This document shows, piece by piece, positions 26,480 to 33,312 of a stretch of 35,340 nt of DNA. Source of the DNA: Clostridium drakei (GTDB taxonomy: Bacteria > Bacillota > Clostridia > Clostridiales > Clostridiaceae); the NCBI RefSeq assembly GCF_000633595.2, contig NZ_JIBU02000078.1, positions 1 through 35,340 of the forward strand, in the 5' to 3' direction. Numbering within the stretch: position 1 is the stretch's first letter; every line of letters starts with the position of its first letter. Under the pieces are notes generated by a model. That model was given only the letters and a program-made list of their open reading frames with translations, had not been told where the DNA came from and searched no databases. The position numbers and the translations under genes were made by a program.

Positions 26480-26529
26480 TTTTTATAAAAAGGATAAAAT
26501 TTGCACAAGAGCTATAATTTTATCCTTTT
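26480..26529 (-). terminator. Hairpin with T-rich tail, possible end of a small RNA
   Basis: Perfect 13-bp stem (AAAAGGATAAAAT / ATTTTATCCTTTT) with a 16-base loop; on the minus strand followed by TATAAAAATTTATTTT. About 40 bases earlier on that strand lies GGC...GCC-bracketed sequence with CGTTATTAACG. Together they could be a short transcript of roughly 100 bases that is neither prd nor cooS mRNA. Confidence 0.35.
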
Positions 26530-26724
26530 AGAGATGGGCGTTAATAACGTTTTTGCCTTAACAATTACTATTATATAAATTCTTCTTTATAAACTTTTAT
26601 ATATCAAAATTATGAATTATAAACTATTTTGTAAAAATAGGATACCATATTTTTTTTTTAAAATCATCTTACATACTGATTATTTTTCTTACATAATTTT
26701 TACATGGTGTCTAACAAAACCTAA

Positions 26725-26754
26725 AAAAGCCATGTTAACCTCAACATGGCTTTT
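26725..26754 (-). terminator. Terminator of the prd operon
   Basis: Perfect 12-bp stem (AAAAGCCATGTT / AACATGGCTTTT) with a 6-base loop, running into six T on the minus strand. It lies 40 bases after the stop of the TauE/SafE gene. The T-rich sequence on the other strand would allow bidirectional use. Confidence 0.85.
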
Positions 26755-26794
26755 CTTTGTAATTTTAGTATGTTAAAAATTTTAGTACCACTTT

Positions 26795-27661
26795 TTATTT
26801 ATTTTTTCCAGTAGACCTGAACATCATTATGGCTGTATAAACTATTACTATATCAACCAACCATTTTAATATATTAAGTGGAAGTTCCTTAACTATATAA
26901 GCTGCAATAAGTACACCCACTACACCAAATACAGTTATTGCCATGGATGCTTTTCTGTCATAAGCTCCTTCTTTGACAAATTTAGCTGCTGCAACAGGCA
27001 TCAAAAATGCACATGATCCCATCATTATTGGAAATGCAACCTTAGCACTCATACCAAGAGCAAATACTAAAGCCATACATGGTGCATATAATCCAATACC
27101 TAATGTCATCAATGCTCCTAATATTAAGTTTCCAATAATAGCAGCTACTAATTTACCTCCAGCAAGACCTATTTCGGCTCCACCTACAGGCATTAAACCA
27201 AGCTGTCCTGCAAGCATAATCAAAACAACAACGAGTAATGCACTACCCATTCCAACCTGCACTTTTCTTTCATCAAGTTTGGAAACAAAGCCAGCTCCAA
27301 AATATGCACCTACAGTTGCTGCTGCAAGCATGGTGAACAGTGTCACAGGTTCAACTTTAATGACTGTAATAAATATAAGTGCTTCTACTACAACTGGAAT
27401 TGTACATGAAACATTTAATGTTCCAGGTATAGTTCTGTCTGCGGATAATTTAAAATTCTTTAATAGCGCCGTAGTAGGTGCAAAACTCCCTATGCCTAAA
27501 GTATCAAAAAAATTTGTTATAAACCCTACAGCTCCTAACGCAAAGAAATTACTTGATTCTAATTTACCATCTTTGGATGCTTTAGCATAATCAATAAAAA
27601 ATACTACTGCAAAATAAACTGTTAGTGCCAGCATAACTCCTAATACTGCTTTTATTAACAT
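26795..27661 (-). CDS. TauE/SafE (TSUP) family membrane transporter
   Basis: 288 residues, AAAGGGAGG before ATG. Strongly hydrophobic, about eight predicted membrane segments in two halves. Each half has a TSUP-like motif: FITNFFDTLGIGSFAPTTALLK after the first helix, and NLILGALMTLGIGLYAPCMA in the second half. The family exports sulfite, sulfonates or small organic acids. Last gene of the prd operon, directly after the proline racemase gene (67-base spacer) and before the operon terminator. This makes uptake of proline or export of the product 5-aminovalerate attractive ideas, but the sequence does not show the substrate. Confidence 0.85.
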   Translation of the reverse strand: MLIKAVLGVMLALTVYFAVVFFIDYAKASKDGKLESSNFFALGAVGFITNFFDTLGIGSFAPTTALLKNFKLSADRTIPGTLNVSCTIPVVVEALIFITVIKVEPVTLFTMLAAATVGAYFGAGFVSKLDERKVQVGMGSALLVVVLIMLAGQLGLMPVGGAEIGLAGGKLVAAIIGNLILGALMTLGIGLYAPCMALVFALGMSAKVAFPIMMGSCAFLMPVAAAKFVKEGAYDRKASMAITVFGVVGVLIAAYIVKELPLNILKWLVDIVIVYTAIMMFRSTGKNK

Positions 27662-27728
27662 TTAATATCCTCCCTTTTAATTAGCATATCTACTTTTAGT
27701 TTTCAATTTAGCAAACATCTAAATACAT

Positions 27729-28736
27729 TTATTTTAATATAAATCCATATTTAACTGGATCTTCAGGATCTATTAGGTACTGGCTGAATCCTGTAATATA
27801 AGCACTTCCTGTTATCTCAGGAACTATACCATCAAATTCTCCCACTTTAGTTTCGCTTAGTATTTTTCCTACAAATTTTGTGCATATTATACTTTCATTT
27901 ATTATTGAATCTCCAACTTTAAGTTCTCCCTTTGCATATAAATCTGCAAGCTTTGCACTGGTACCTGTTCCGCAAGGAGACCTATCAACTTGTCCTTGTC
28001 CAAATACTACTACATTTTGTACATCTGCATCAGGGCTCTTTGCTGGTCCATAGAATTCACAAAGGTCCACAGTTTTTATGTGCTTTAACACCGGATGCTG
28101 TACTTCCACTTGTTCATTAACTGCATGTATTATTTTCATGCCTATGTCATTAAGTTTAGCTGTATTTGCAGGTTCAAGTTCAATATTTAAATCTGCTGCT
28201 TTAACCAATGCAAAAAAACTTCCTCCAAAGGATATGTCCATTGTTATATCTCCAACTTCAGGGACATTTACTACCACATCTTTTTTATATAGGAATGCCG
28301 CTACGTTTACTATAGAAACTTCTTTTGCCTTTCCATTTTCTACTTTAACTCTTGCTTTTATTATTCCAGCAGGTGCTTCAAGAATAACGTTTGTATAAGG
28401 TTCAATTACAGGAACAATTCCCATTTCAACAGCACAAGTAGCTGCGCCTATGGACCCATGGCCACACATATTAAGATATCCACCACCATCCATAAATATT
28501 ACTCCTATATCTGCTTCTTTGCTGAAAGGTTCAGTATATATTGCTCCAAACATGTCATTGTGCCCTCTTGGCTCAAACATAAGCATTGTTCTTAAATAAT
28601 CCATGTTTTTTTGAAGATATTCCATTTTGTCAGGCATAGTTTTCCCTGGTATCTTTGGAAGTCCACCAATAACTATTCTAGTAGGCTCTCCCATAGTATG
28701 TGACTCTACTGTTTGTATAATTTTTGTAGCTCTCAT
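27729..28736 (-). CDS. prdF: Proline racemase
   Basis: 335 residues, GAGGAGG before ATG. Both catalytic cysteines are present: Cys91 in MCGHGSIGAA and Cys255 in DRSPCGTGTS. This is the arrangement of true proline racemases and hydroxyproline epimerases (trans-hydroxyproline dehydratases have Thr at the second site). Converts L-proline to D-proline, the substrate of the reductase encoded upstream. Located between the prdE/D fusion and the transporter. Racemase rather than epimerase is inferred from the prd context. Confidence 0.92.
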   Translation of the reverse strand: MRATKIIQTVESHTMGEPTRIVIGGLPKIPGKTMPDKMEYLQKNMDYLRTMLMFEPRGHNDMFGAIYTEPFSKEADIGVIFMDGGGYLNMCGHGSIGAATCAVEMGIVPVIEPYTNVILEAPAGIIKARVKVENGKAKEVSIVNVAAFLYKKDVVVNVPEVGDITMDISFGGSFFALVKAADLNIELEPANTAKLNDIGMKIIHAVNEQVEVQHPVLKHIKTVDLCEFYGPAKSPDADVQNVVVFGQGQVDRSPCGTGTSAKLADLYAKGELKVGDSIINESIICTKFVGKILSETKVGEFDGIVPEITGSAYITGFSQYLIDPEDPVKYGFILK

Positions 28737-28782
28737 ATTTACTCCTCCTCATATTTCTTTAGTAGATGAATCAATTTCTCAA

Positions 28783-30030
28783 TTATAATAGCGAATGAAT
28801 AACTCCATCTCTGCATTGATTTGGTGTAATCACATATGGTATATTTTTCGAATCCCTCATATTGTGAGCTCCAAGAAATCCACCTGGCTCATATGGGAAT
28901 ATAGCAGTATCATACATATTTCCTAGGCCGGATATAATCTTTACAAGGATAACTTTACGCTTTCCTGGCCGTGCAATATCGCTGAACTCTTCTCTTTTGT
29001 ATGGCATATTATCTAGATTGAAAAGCATCTTTCTAATTTCCTGAATAATCCAGTCCGCTGCTCGATGTCCGGCCATAATACCTTCTGCCGTTCTTCCTTC
29101 TCCCTCTTCAAACAATACATCAATGTGGAGAATATAATCAGTGGACTTTGGAGTCCCTGCACGGTCTAGTACAACCTGATTTTTCAAAAGCCCTTCTGAA
29201 GAACCGATATTAGACGGTTGAAATCCGCTCTTATCTTCAACACCAGTTATCATGACAGTTACCCCTGAAAGTAAATGTGTAACGCCCTCTCCCAGTTCTC
29301 CCCTAACTTTGCAAGCAATAGGAGAATAGTCAAGGTTGGAATTAACAAACATATCATACTTTCCTGGCTCAATAATGCTGACCTTAATATCCTTGATTCT
29401 TGGTTCCGACTGAATCAGGTTCTTTTCAATTCCCTTTCTTATAGTCAGAACACCATGGTCAATCTCTGTCTTCTCACTGAAACGAACTTCATGAATATGA
29501 AACACCTTATGGGTCAGCCTACGTAAATTCTGTTCTGGTTCATCCGATAATATATCTACTGGTTTGCCAACCTTCCGAAGCTTATTTTTCATCAGTGCAA
29601 CAGCCTTCATTGCATCGTAATCCGTCAAATTGTTCTCTCCTACAATACAGGATTCATATCCAACTGCACTTTTATTGAAATCTATCACACAATCCACATA
29701 TCTGTTAGTACAAACAAGCCGTCCTTGCTGAGCAATATAACTGAGTCCAACACTGGGAATACCCCGAATACCAAGCTGTTCAATTACATTAGTAAAATCC
29801 ACATGATGGTTTCCCCATGCATCTATTGCAACAATTGCAGCATCTGCATGTAACATCTGCGCAATATCGCCAACCCGTTTTGAAGTATAAATTTTATCAT
29901 CACACACTTCAGATACACCATCTACAATAATACCTGTAAATTCAATATCTTTTTCCTTTGAAAGCGCTTCTGTTAATGGACAATAAAAGTGGTGCATTGT
30001 TGTCATTTTAATACTTGGTCCTAACCCCAT
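28783..30030 (-). CDS. Fused PrdE-PrdD proline reductase-associated protein
   Basis: 415 residues from the ATG at 30030 (MGLGPSIKM), preceded by AAAGGAGG; the frame is open to 30201 but that part has no ribosome binding site and overlaps prdB. Residues 1-155 align with PrdA after its cleavage site (GIRGIPSVGLSYIAQQGRLV against KRGIPVVGVSFCAYQGQLVV), as PrdE does. Residues ~170-415 align with PrdA before that site (CKVRGELGEGV, GSSEG, ITPNQCRDGVIHSLL), as PrdD does. So the order is the reverse of PrdA. The Thr-Cys pair that yields the pyruvoyl group is absent, the protein ending just there. It probably assists or resembles the reductase subunits; in other clostridia prdD and prdE are separate genes. 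Confidence 0.88.
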   Translation of the reverse strand: MGLGPSIKMTTMHHFYCPLTEALSKEKDIEFTGIIVDGVSEVCDDKIYTSKRVGDIAQMLHADAAIVAIDAWGNHHVDFTNVIEQLGIRGIPSVGLSYIAQQGRLVCTNRYVDCVIDFNKSAVGYESCIVGENNLTDYDAMKAVALMKNKLRKVGKPVDILSDEPEQNLRRLTHKVFHIHEVRFSEKTEIDHGVLTIRKGIEKNLIQSEPRIKDIKVSIIEPGKYDMFVNSNLDYSPIACKVRGELGEGVTHLLSGVTVMITGVEDKSGFQPSNIGSSEGLLKNQVVLDRAGTPKSTDYILHIDVLFEEGEGRTAEGIMAGHRAADWIIQEIRKMLFNLDNMPYKREEFSDIARPGKRKVILVKIISGLGNMYDTAIFPYEPGGFLGAHNMRDSKNIPYVITPNQCRDGVIHSLL

Positions 30031-30086
30031 GATATACCTCCTTTCTGCATGACTCATTATTTTATATTTGTAATAAAAAATTATGG

Positions 30087-30112
30087 AAAAAGACTGCCAT
30101 AATATGACAGTC
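30087..30112 (-). terminator. Partial terminator/attenuator between prdB and the prdE/D fusion
   Basis: GACTGTCAT / ATGGCAGTC, 9-bp stem (one G-U) with a 3-base loop, followed on the minus strand by five T. Just upstream (30119-30127) AAAAGACTG can pair with CAGTCTTTT of the same stem, an alternative structure. Placement suggests dosage control: much prdA/prdB message, less of the downstream genes. Confidence 0.6.
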
Positions 30113-30139
30113 CTCTTACAGTCTTTTATTGAGACAAAT

Positions 30140-30865
30140 TTATACGTTATGACGGTATTCGTAAGGTAATATCTTTGTTGAATTAAAGCTTGGGCAATCA
30201 CGAATCCATTCTAAAGATTCTTTTATAATTGCTGTCTGTTGTGGAATGTTATGTGGTTCGCCGGCATTTGATCCAATTGGCACATGAGGAGCTGTAATTC
30301 TAGGCGCTCCCTGCTGTCTTGCAATTGGAGGAAGTGCAGCGATTACGCAGCAACTCATACCTGCTTCTTCGCAGCATCTAGTAACAATTGTTGCTGAACG
30401 ATGGCAGGTTCCGCATCCACCTGTGCAAAGAACGATATCTACATCTTGCTCTTTTAATTTGCGAGCAATTTCTGGACCTGTCTCATTCATAAATTTTTCA
30501 ACGTTTCCGCCACCGCCCATAAATGTATAAGTTTCCTTAGGCAAAGAACCAATGAATCCTTCGTCTACCAATTCATGAAGACGATCAATTGGAAACATGG
30601 CGTTAACATCTTTATTAATATCGGAGTTATCAAATCCTCCATGTGTTACCATTAACTGATCAGATGGTGTATCAAATGGAATTGTGCGATAAGAGAAATC
30701 ACCAGATGTATTAAATGGTGTCTGGCTCTTTATATGAATTCCACCTGCAGTAATAAAAGCAACCTTGCATTCACTTAGTGGTTTTTTCAATTCTGTAAAT
30801 ATAGGTTTTGGTGTAATAGGTACGAAGATTTCAGATTGCATCCCTTTTTTTGTTGTTAATTTCAT
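30140..30865 (-). CDS. prdB: D-proline reductase subunit PrdB, cysteine form
   Basis: 241 residues, TAAGGAGG before ATG. GrdB/PrdB-type reductase subunit: THGGFDN, FMGGGGNVEKFMNETGPEIA, CTGGCGTCHRSATIV and a tail with PRITAPHVPIGSNAGEPHN. In characterised PrdB of C. sticklandii and C. difficile the residue after CGT is selenocysteine (UGA). Here it is Cys154, encoded TGC, giving Cys151-Gly-Thr-Cys154. The Sec residue attacks the alpha-C-N bond of D-proline activated on the PrdA pyruvoyl group; cysteine variants should work without selenium but more slowly. Follows the two-repeat protein by a 12-base spacer. Confidence 0.93.
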   Translation of the reverse strand: MKLTTKKGMQSEIFVPITPKPIFTELKKPLSECKVAFITAGGIHIKSQTPFNTSGDFSYRTIPFDTPSDQLMVTHGGFDNSDINKDVNAMFPIDRLHELVDEGFIGSLPKETYTFMGGGGNVEKFMNETGPEIARKLKEQDVDIVLCTGGCGTCHRSATIVTRCCEEAGMSCCVIAALPPIARQQGAPRITAPHVPIGSNAGEPHNIPQQTAIIKESLEWIRDCPSFNSTKILPYEYRHNV

Positions 30866-30877
30866 TGTTTTTCCTCC

Positions 30878-31324
30878 TTAAATTGATTCTACTGGGATAT
30901 CCCGTTTGCCAATCACTTTCATACAACTGAAATAGAACTCCACATCCTGTCCTTCTTCCATAGTGACTGGCGTAAATGCCCAACGTCGTGGCACTCCTAT
31001 GGTTCCCAAATCATTCATTATTGCCACTTCTATGGCAGTATCATTTACTTGTACTATTTTTCCCCCTAGTAAGCATGGAGTTATCTCGTGATCCGTTTTC
31101 ATATCCGAACAGTCATAATCATATGGATCTTCTACCACCTGAATATAACTGAAATAAAATTCCATCTCTTGACCGATGCTCAAAGCCTCATGGCTTATAA
31201 TCAGGCGTTTGGGAACTGTAATAACTCCCAAACGACCATGAAGATGAACCTTTACCCTGTCTGCAGACACATCTTTCACAAGTCCTCCCATTTTCACAGG
31301 GTTAATTATATAATCCATTACCAT
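30878..31324 (-). CDS. Two-repeat CBO2463/CBO2479-type protein of the prd cluster
   Basis: 148 residues. Its ATG overlaps the prdA stop codon (TAATG), so translation is probably coupled; an in-frame ATG two codons later is the alternative start. Two copies of a ~56-residue unit: residues 9-64 (GGLVKDVS..., LGVITVPKR, GQEMEFYFSYIQVV) and 83-138 (GGKIVQVN..., LGTIGVPRR, GQDVEFYFSCMKVI). The short beta-rich repeats resemble a domain I know only as CBO2463/CBO2479, found in clostridial proline reductase clusters. Function unknown; position between prdA and prdB suggests assembly or maturation of the reductase. Confidence 0.8.
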   Translation of the reverse strand: MVMDYIINPVKMGGLVKDVSADRVKVHLHGRLGVITVPKRLIISHEALSIGQEMEFYFSYIQVVEDPYDYDCSDMKTDHEITPCLLGGKIVQVNDTAIEVAIMNDLGTIGVPRRWAFTPVTMEEGQDVEFYFSCMKVIGKRDIPVESI

Positions 31325-33099
31325 TAGTGTAATGTTCCACTTTCAACAAGCTTTGTTTCAGGAAGCCCTAAAATCTTATTGTTTGCGTTGATAACATCAT
31401 TGTTCCATTTCTTTTCAGCTGGTTTGATTTCCACTCCTGCCATTCTATTCTTCAACATCTGGATTGCGCGAGTAGCTACTTCTGAAGTTACACATGAGCA
31501 ACCTGCGATATCGTTTTCAAATCCGCCCTTATCCATATTTTCTTCAACCATTGCTGTAGCATATTCATTACCAACTACCAATTGACCTTGATATGCACAG
31601 AAGGATACACCAACTACTGGAATACCTCTCTTTCCAGCCTGACCAATATGCTGAATGAAATCAATATGGTTATTTCCAAAGCCTTCTGTTGTAATGATAA
31701 CGCCATCAAGATCTAGTGATTCAAGCATAGAACCAAGTCTTTCAGATACCCAAAGTTTTTCATCATTAACCTGTGGTGAACCAACAAAGATAACACCTAC
31801 CAAGTCCAATTCATCATCTGCTGCCAAACCTTCTACTAGAGGTTCTCTAATATAATGACGTGTCATTTCTTTTGTTGCAGGTCCAATACACGTCAATGCA
31901 TGGATTGACCCATCTCTTACTTGATTTGGTGTTAATATAATCGGAACATTACCGCAATCTACATTCTTCTGTCCGCCAAGAACTCCACAAGGCTCTATTG
32001 GGCAGATAACATTGTCATGCATAGCGCCCTGTCCCATAATTTCTTTTATTAATACTACACGAGGATTTCCTGCTCTGCGTACATCTTCACAGATTTCTTC
32101 ACGAACAACTTCACCTTCATACTCTTTCAGTTCATCTCTAATTTCCTGGATAATGTAATCTTGACATTTATGTGCTGCAAATGGGCCCGGTCTTGTCATG
32201 CCTGATAGTCTTTGAATAACTGCATGGCAACGAATTATAATATCATTTTCATCTGCACATCCAGGATGTCCAAAATACATCTTCTCATCCAAATATCCTT
32301 CAGAAGAACCAAACTCATGAACCTGTACGCCATCTTCGTCTACACCAGTAAGCATGAATACAACACCATCAGCAACCTTTGTGATACCTTCGCCAAGTTC
32401 GCCTTCAACTTTTGTAGCAATTGGACAAACATCCATGATTGTTTCTGTATACATGTGTCTTTCATTTGGATGAATAACTTCTAATTTAAGACTCTTACAT
32501 AAAATATCTTTTGTTACTGCACTCTTAACAATATCTTCATCAATGGTAATAACGCCATCTTTGATAGAAGTTTTATTTCCAAGCTTTACATCTGAAATTT
32601 TAATGTGCTTTTTTACAAGATTGTGAATTACTTTCTTCTCTCCACTTTTCTCTGTCACTTCAGCAGGTACTGCAGGTGCTGCTCCAGCAAATACAGGTAC
32701 ATCCAACTTTAAGCCCTCAAATTTTTCTGCCTTTCCAATTTCAATATGAATCATTCCGTTACCTCCAACTCTTGACTGAACTTCCGAAGCAGCTTCAACT
32801 TTATGTAATGCTTCGGATACATTTTCTTTTGTTGCTTCTTCTATTTCGTTGACCTTATCAAGTACGTCTCTTGTAATTGGTGTAAGTGCTTCAACATCCT
32901 GAAGCAGTGTGCTTCCAATTACCTGCTCAATACGTAAACCATCTGGACTTAATGTTAAGAGACCCGCTTCCTGCATATCTTCAAATAATCCCGGATCTTC
33001 CAGATCTGCTGCACTAATAGCCAAGCCTTTTTTTCTTCTGCAACAAAAGATTGCAGGATCTTTCAAGTGGTGCTGCAATGTTTCCTGTGTGATAGACAT
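31324..33099 (-). CDS. prdA: D-proline reductase proprotein PrdA
   Basis: 591 residues, AAGGAGG before ATG. Known chemistry: PrdA cleaves itself, and the new N-terminal cysteine becomes a pyruvoyl group that binds D-proline as a Schiff base. The expected site is Thr403-Cys404 in DGSIHALT|CIGPATKE, giving a ~403-residue and a ~188-residue subunit. The N-terminal part carries CPIATKVEGELGEGIT and GSSEG. The C-terminal part carries GNNHIDFIQHIGQAG and a GCSC motif (Cys534, Cys536). Catalyses reduction of D-proline to 5-aminovalerate together with PrdB. It follows prdC and a duplicated fragment of the prdC end. Confidence 0.95.
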   Translation of the reverse strand: MSITQETLQHHLKDPAIFCCRRKKGLAISAADLEDPGLFEDMQEAGLLTLSPDGLRIEQVIGSTLLQDVEALTPITRDVLDKVNEIEEATKENVSEALHKVEAASEVQSRVGGNGMIHIEIGKAEKFEGLKLDVPVFAGAAPAVPAEVTEKSGEKKVIHNLVKKHIKISDVKLGNKTSIKDGVITIDEDIVKSAVTKDILCKSLKLEVIHPNERHMYTETIMDVCPIATKVEGELGEGITKVADGVVFMLTGVDEDGVQVHEFGSSEGYLDEKMYFGHPGCADENDIIIRCHAVIQRLSGMTRPGPFAAHKCQDYIIQEIRDELKEYEGEVVREEICEDVRRAGNPRVVLIKEIMGQGAMHDNVICPIEPCGVLGGQKNVDCGNVPIILTPNQVRDGSIHALTCIGPATKEMTRHYIREPLVEGLAADDELDLVGVIFVGSPQVNDEKLWVSERLGSMLESLDLDGVIITTEGFGNNHIDFIQHIGQAGKRGIPVVGVSFCAYQGQLVVGNEYATAMVEENMDKGGFENDIAGCSCVTSEVATRAIQMLKNRMAGVEIKPAEKKWNNDVINANNKILGLPETKLVESGTLH

Positions 33100-33312
33100 T
33101 TTTAATTCCTCCTTACTTTTCTTTTCTAAATCTTCTTATCATTTTATATTTAACAGCGCACATTGCCCCGTCAGTAAAACAATAAGGCAGTAATTTTAAC
33201 TATATACATTTTTAATTCCTCCTATTACTCTTCTTCTCTAAATCTTCTTATCATTTTATAATTAACGGCGCGCATAGCCCCATCAGTACAATGATAAACC
33301 GGTAATTTTAAC
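33097..33312. repeat. Imperfect tandem duplication of the prdC 3' end
   Basis: Two direct copies: 33097-33200 (104 bases, intergenic) and 33207-33312 (106 bases, the end of prdC plus its downstream ribosome binding site). Translated in the prdC frame, the intergenic copy still reads LKLLPYCFTDGAMCAV...MIRRFRKEK-stop, against LKLPVYHCTDGAMRAV...MIRRFREEE-stop in prdC. Each copy ends with the same AGGAGGAATTAAAAATG. In the second copy that ATG opens only a 12-codon frame; in the first it is the prdA start. Confidence 0.8.

Larger units (their letters stand above)
25609..26724. other. Long AT-rich noncoding region upstream of the Wood-Ljungdahl operon
   Basis: About 1.1 kb between cooS and the terminator of the prd operon. 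No frame on either strand has a plausible product. It holds promoter-like sequences for cooS, a Rex-like palindrome (26201-26218), two overlapping palindromes (GGAAATTTCC and TTTCCATGGAAA, around 26068-26084) and a hairpin with T-run (26480-26529). The size suggests regulatory input, a small RNA, or decayed DNA. Confidence 0.6.

Noticed and set aside
25609-26724. CRISPR array, riboswitch of known class or integrated element in the long gap
   Set aside because: No repeat-spacer pattern, no conserved cobalamin, THF or glycine riboswitch motifs, and no integrase or direct repeats were seen.
30031-30201. N-terminal extension of the PrdE/D fusion
   Set aside because: It overlaps the end of prdB and the attenuator, has no ribosome binding site, and AAAGGAGG sits just before the ATG at 30030.
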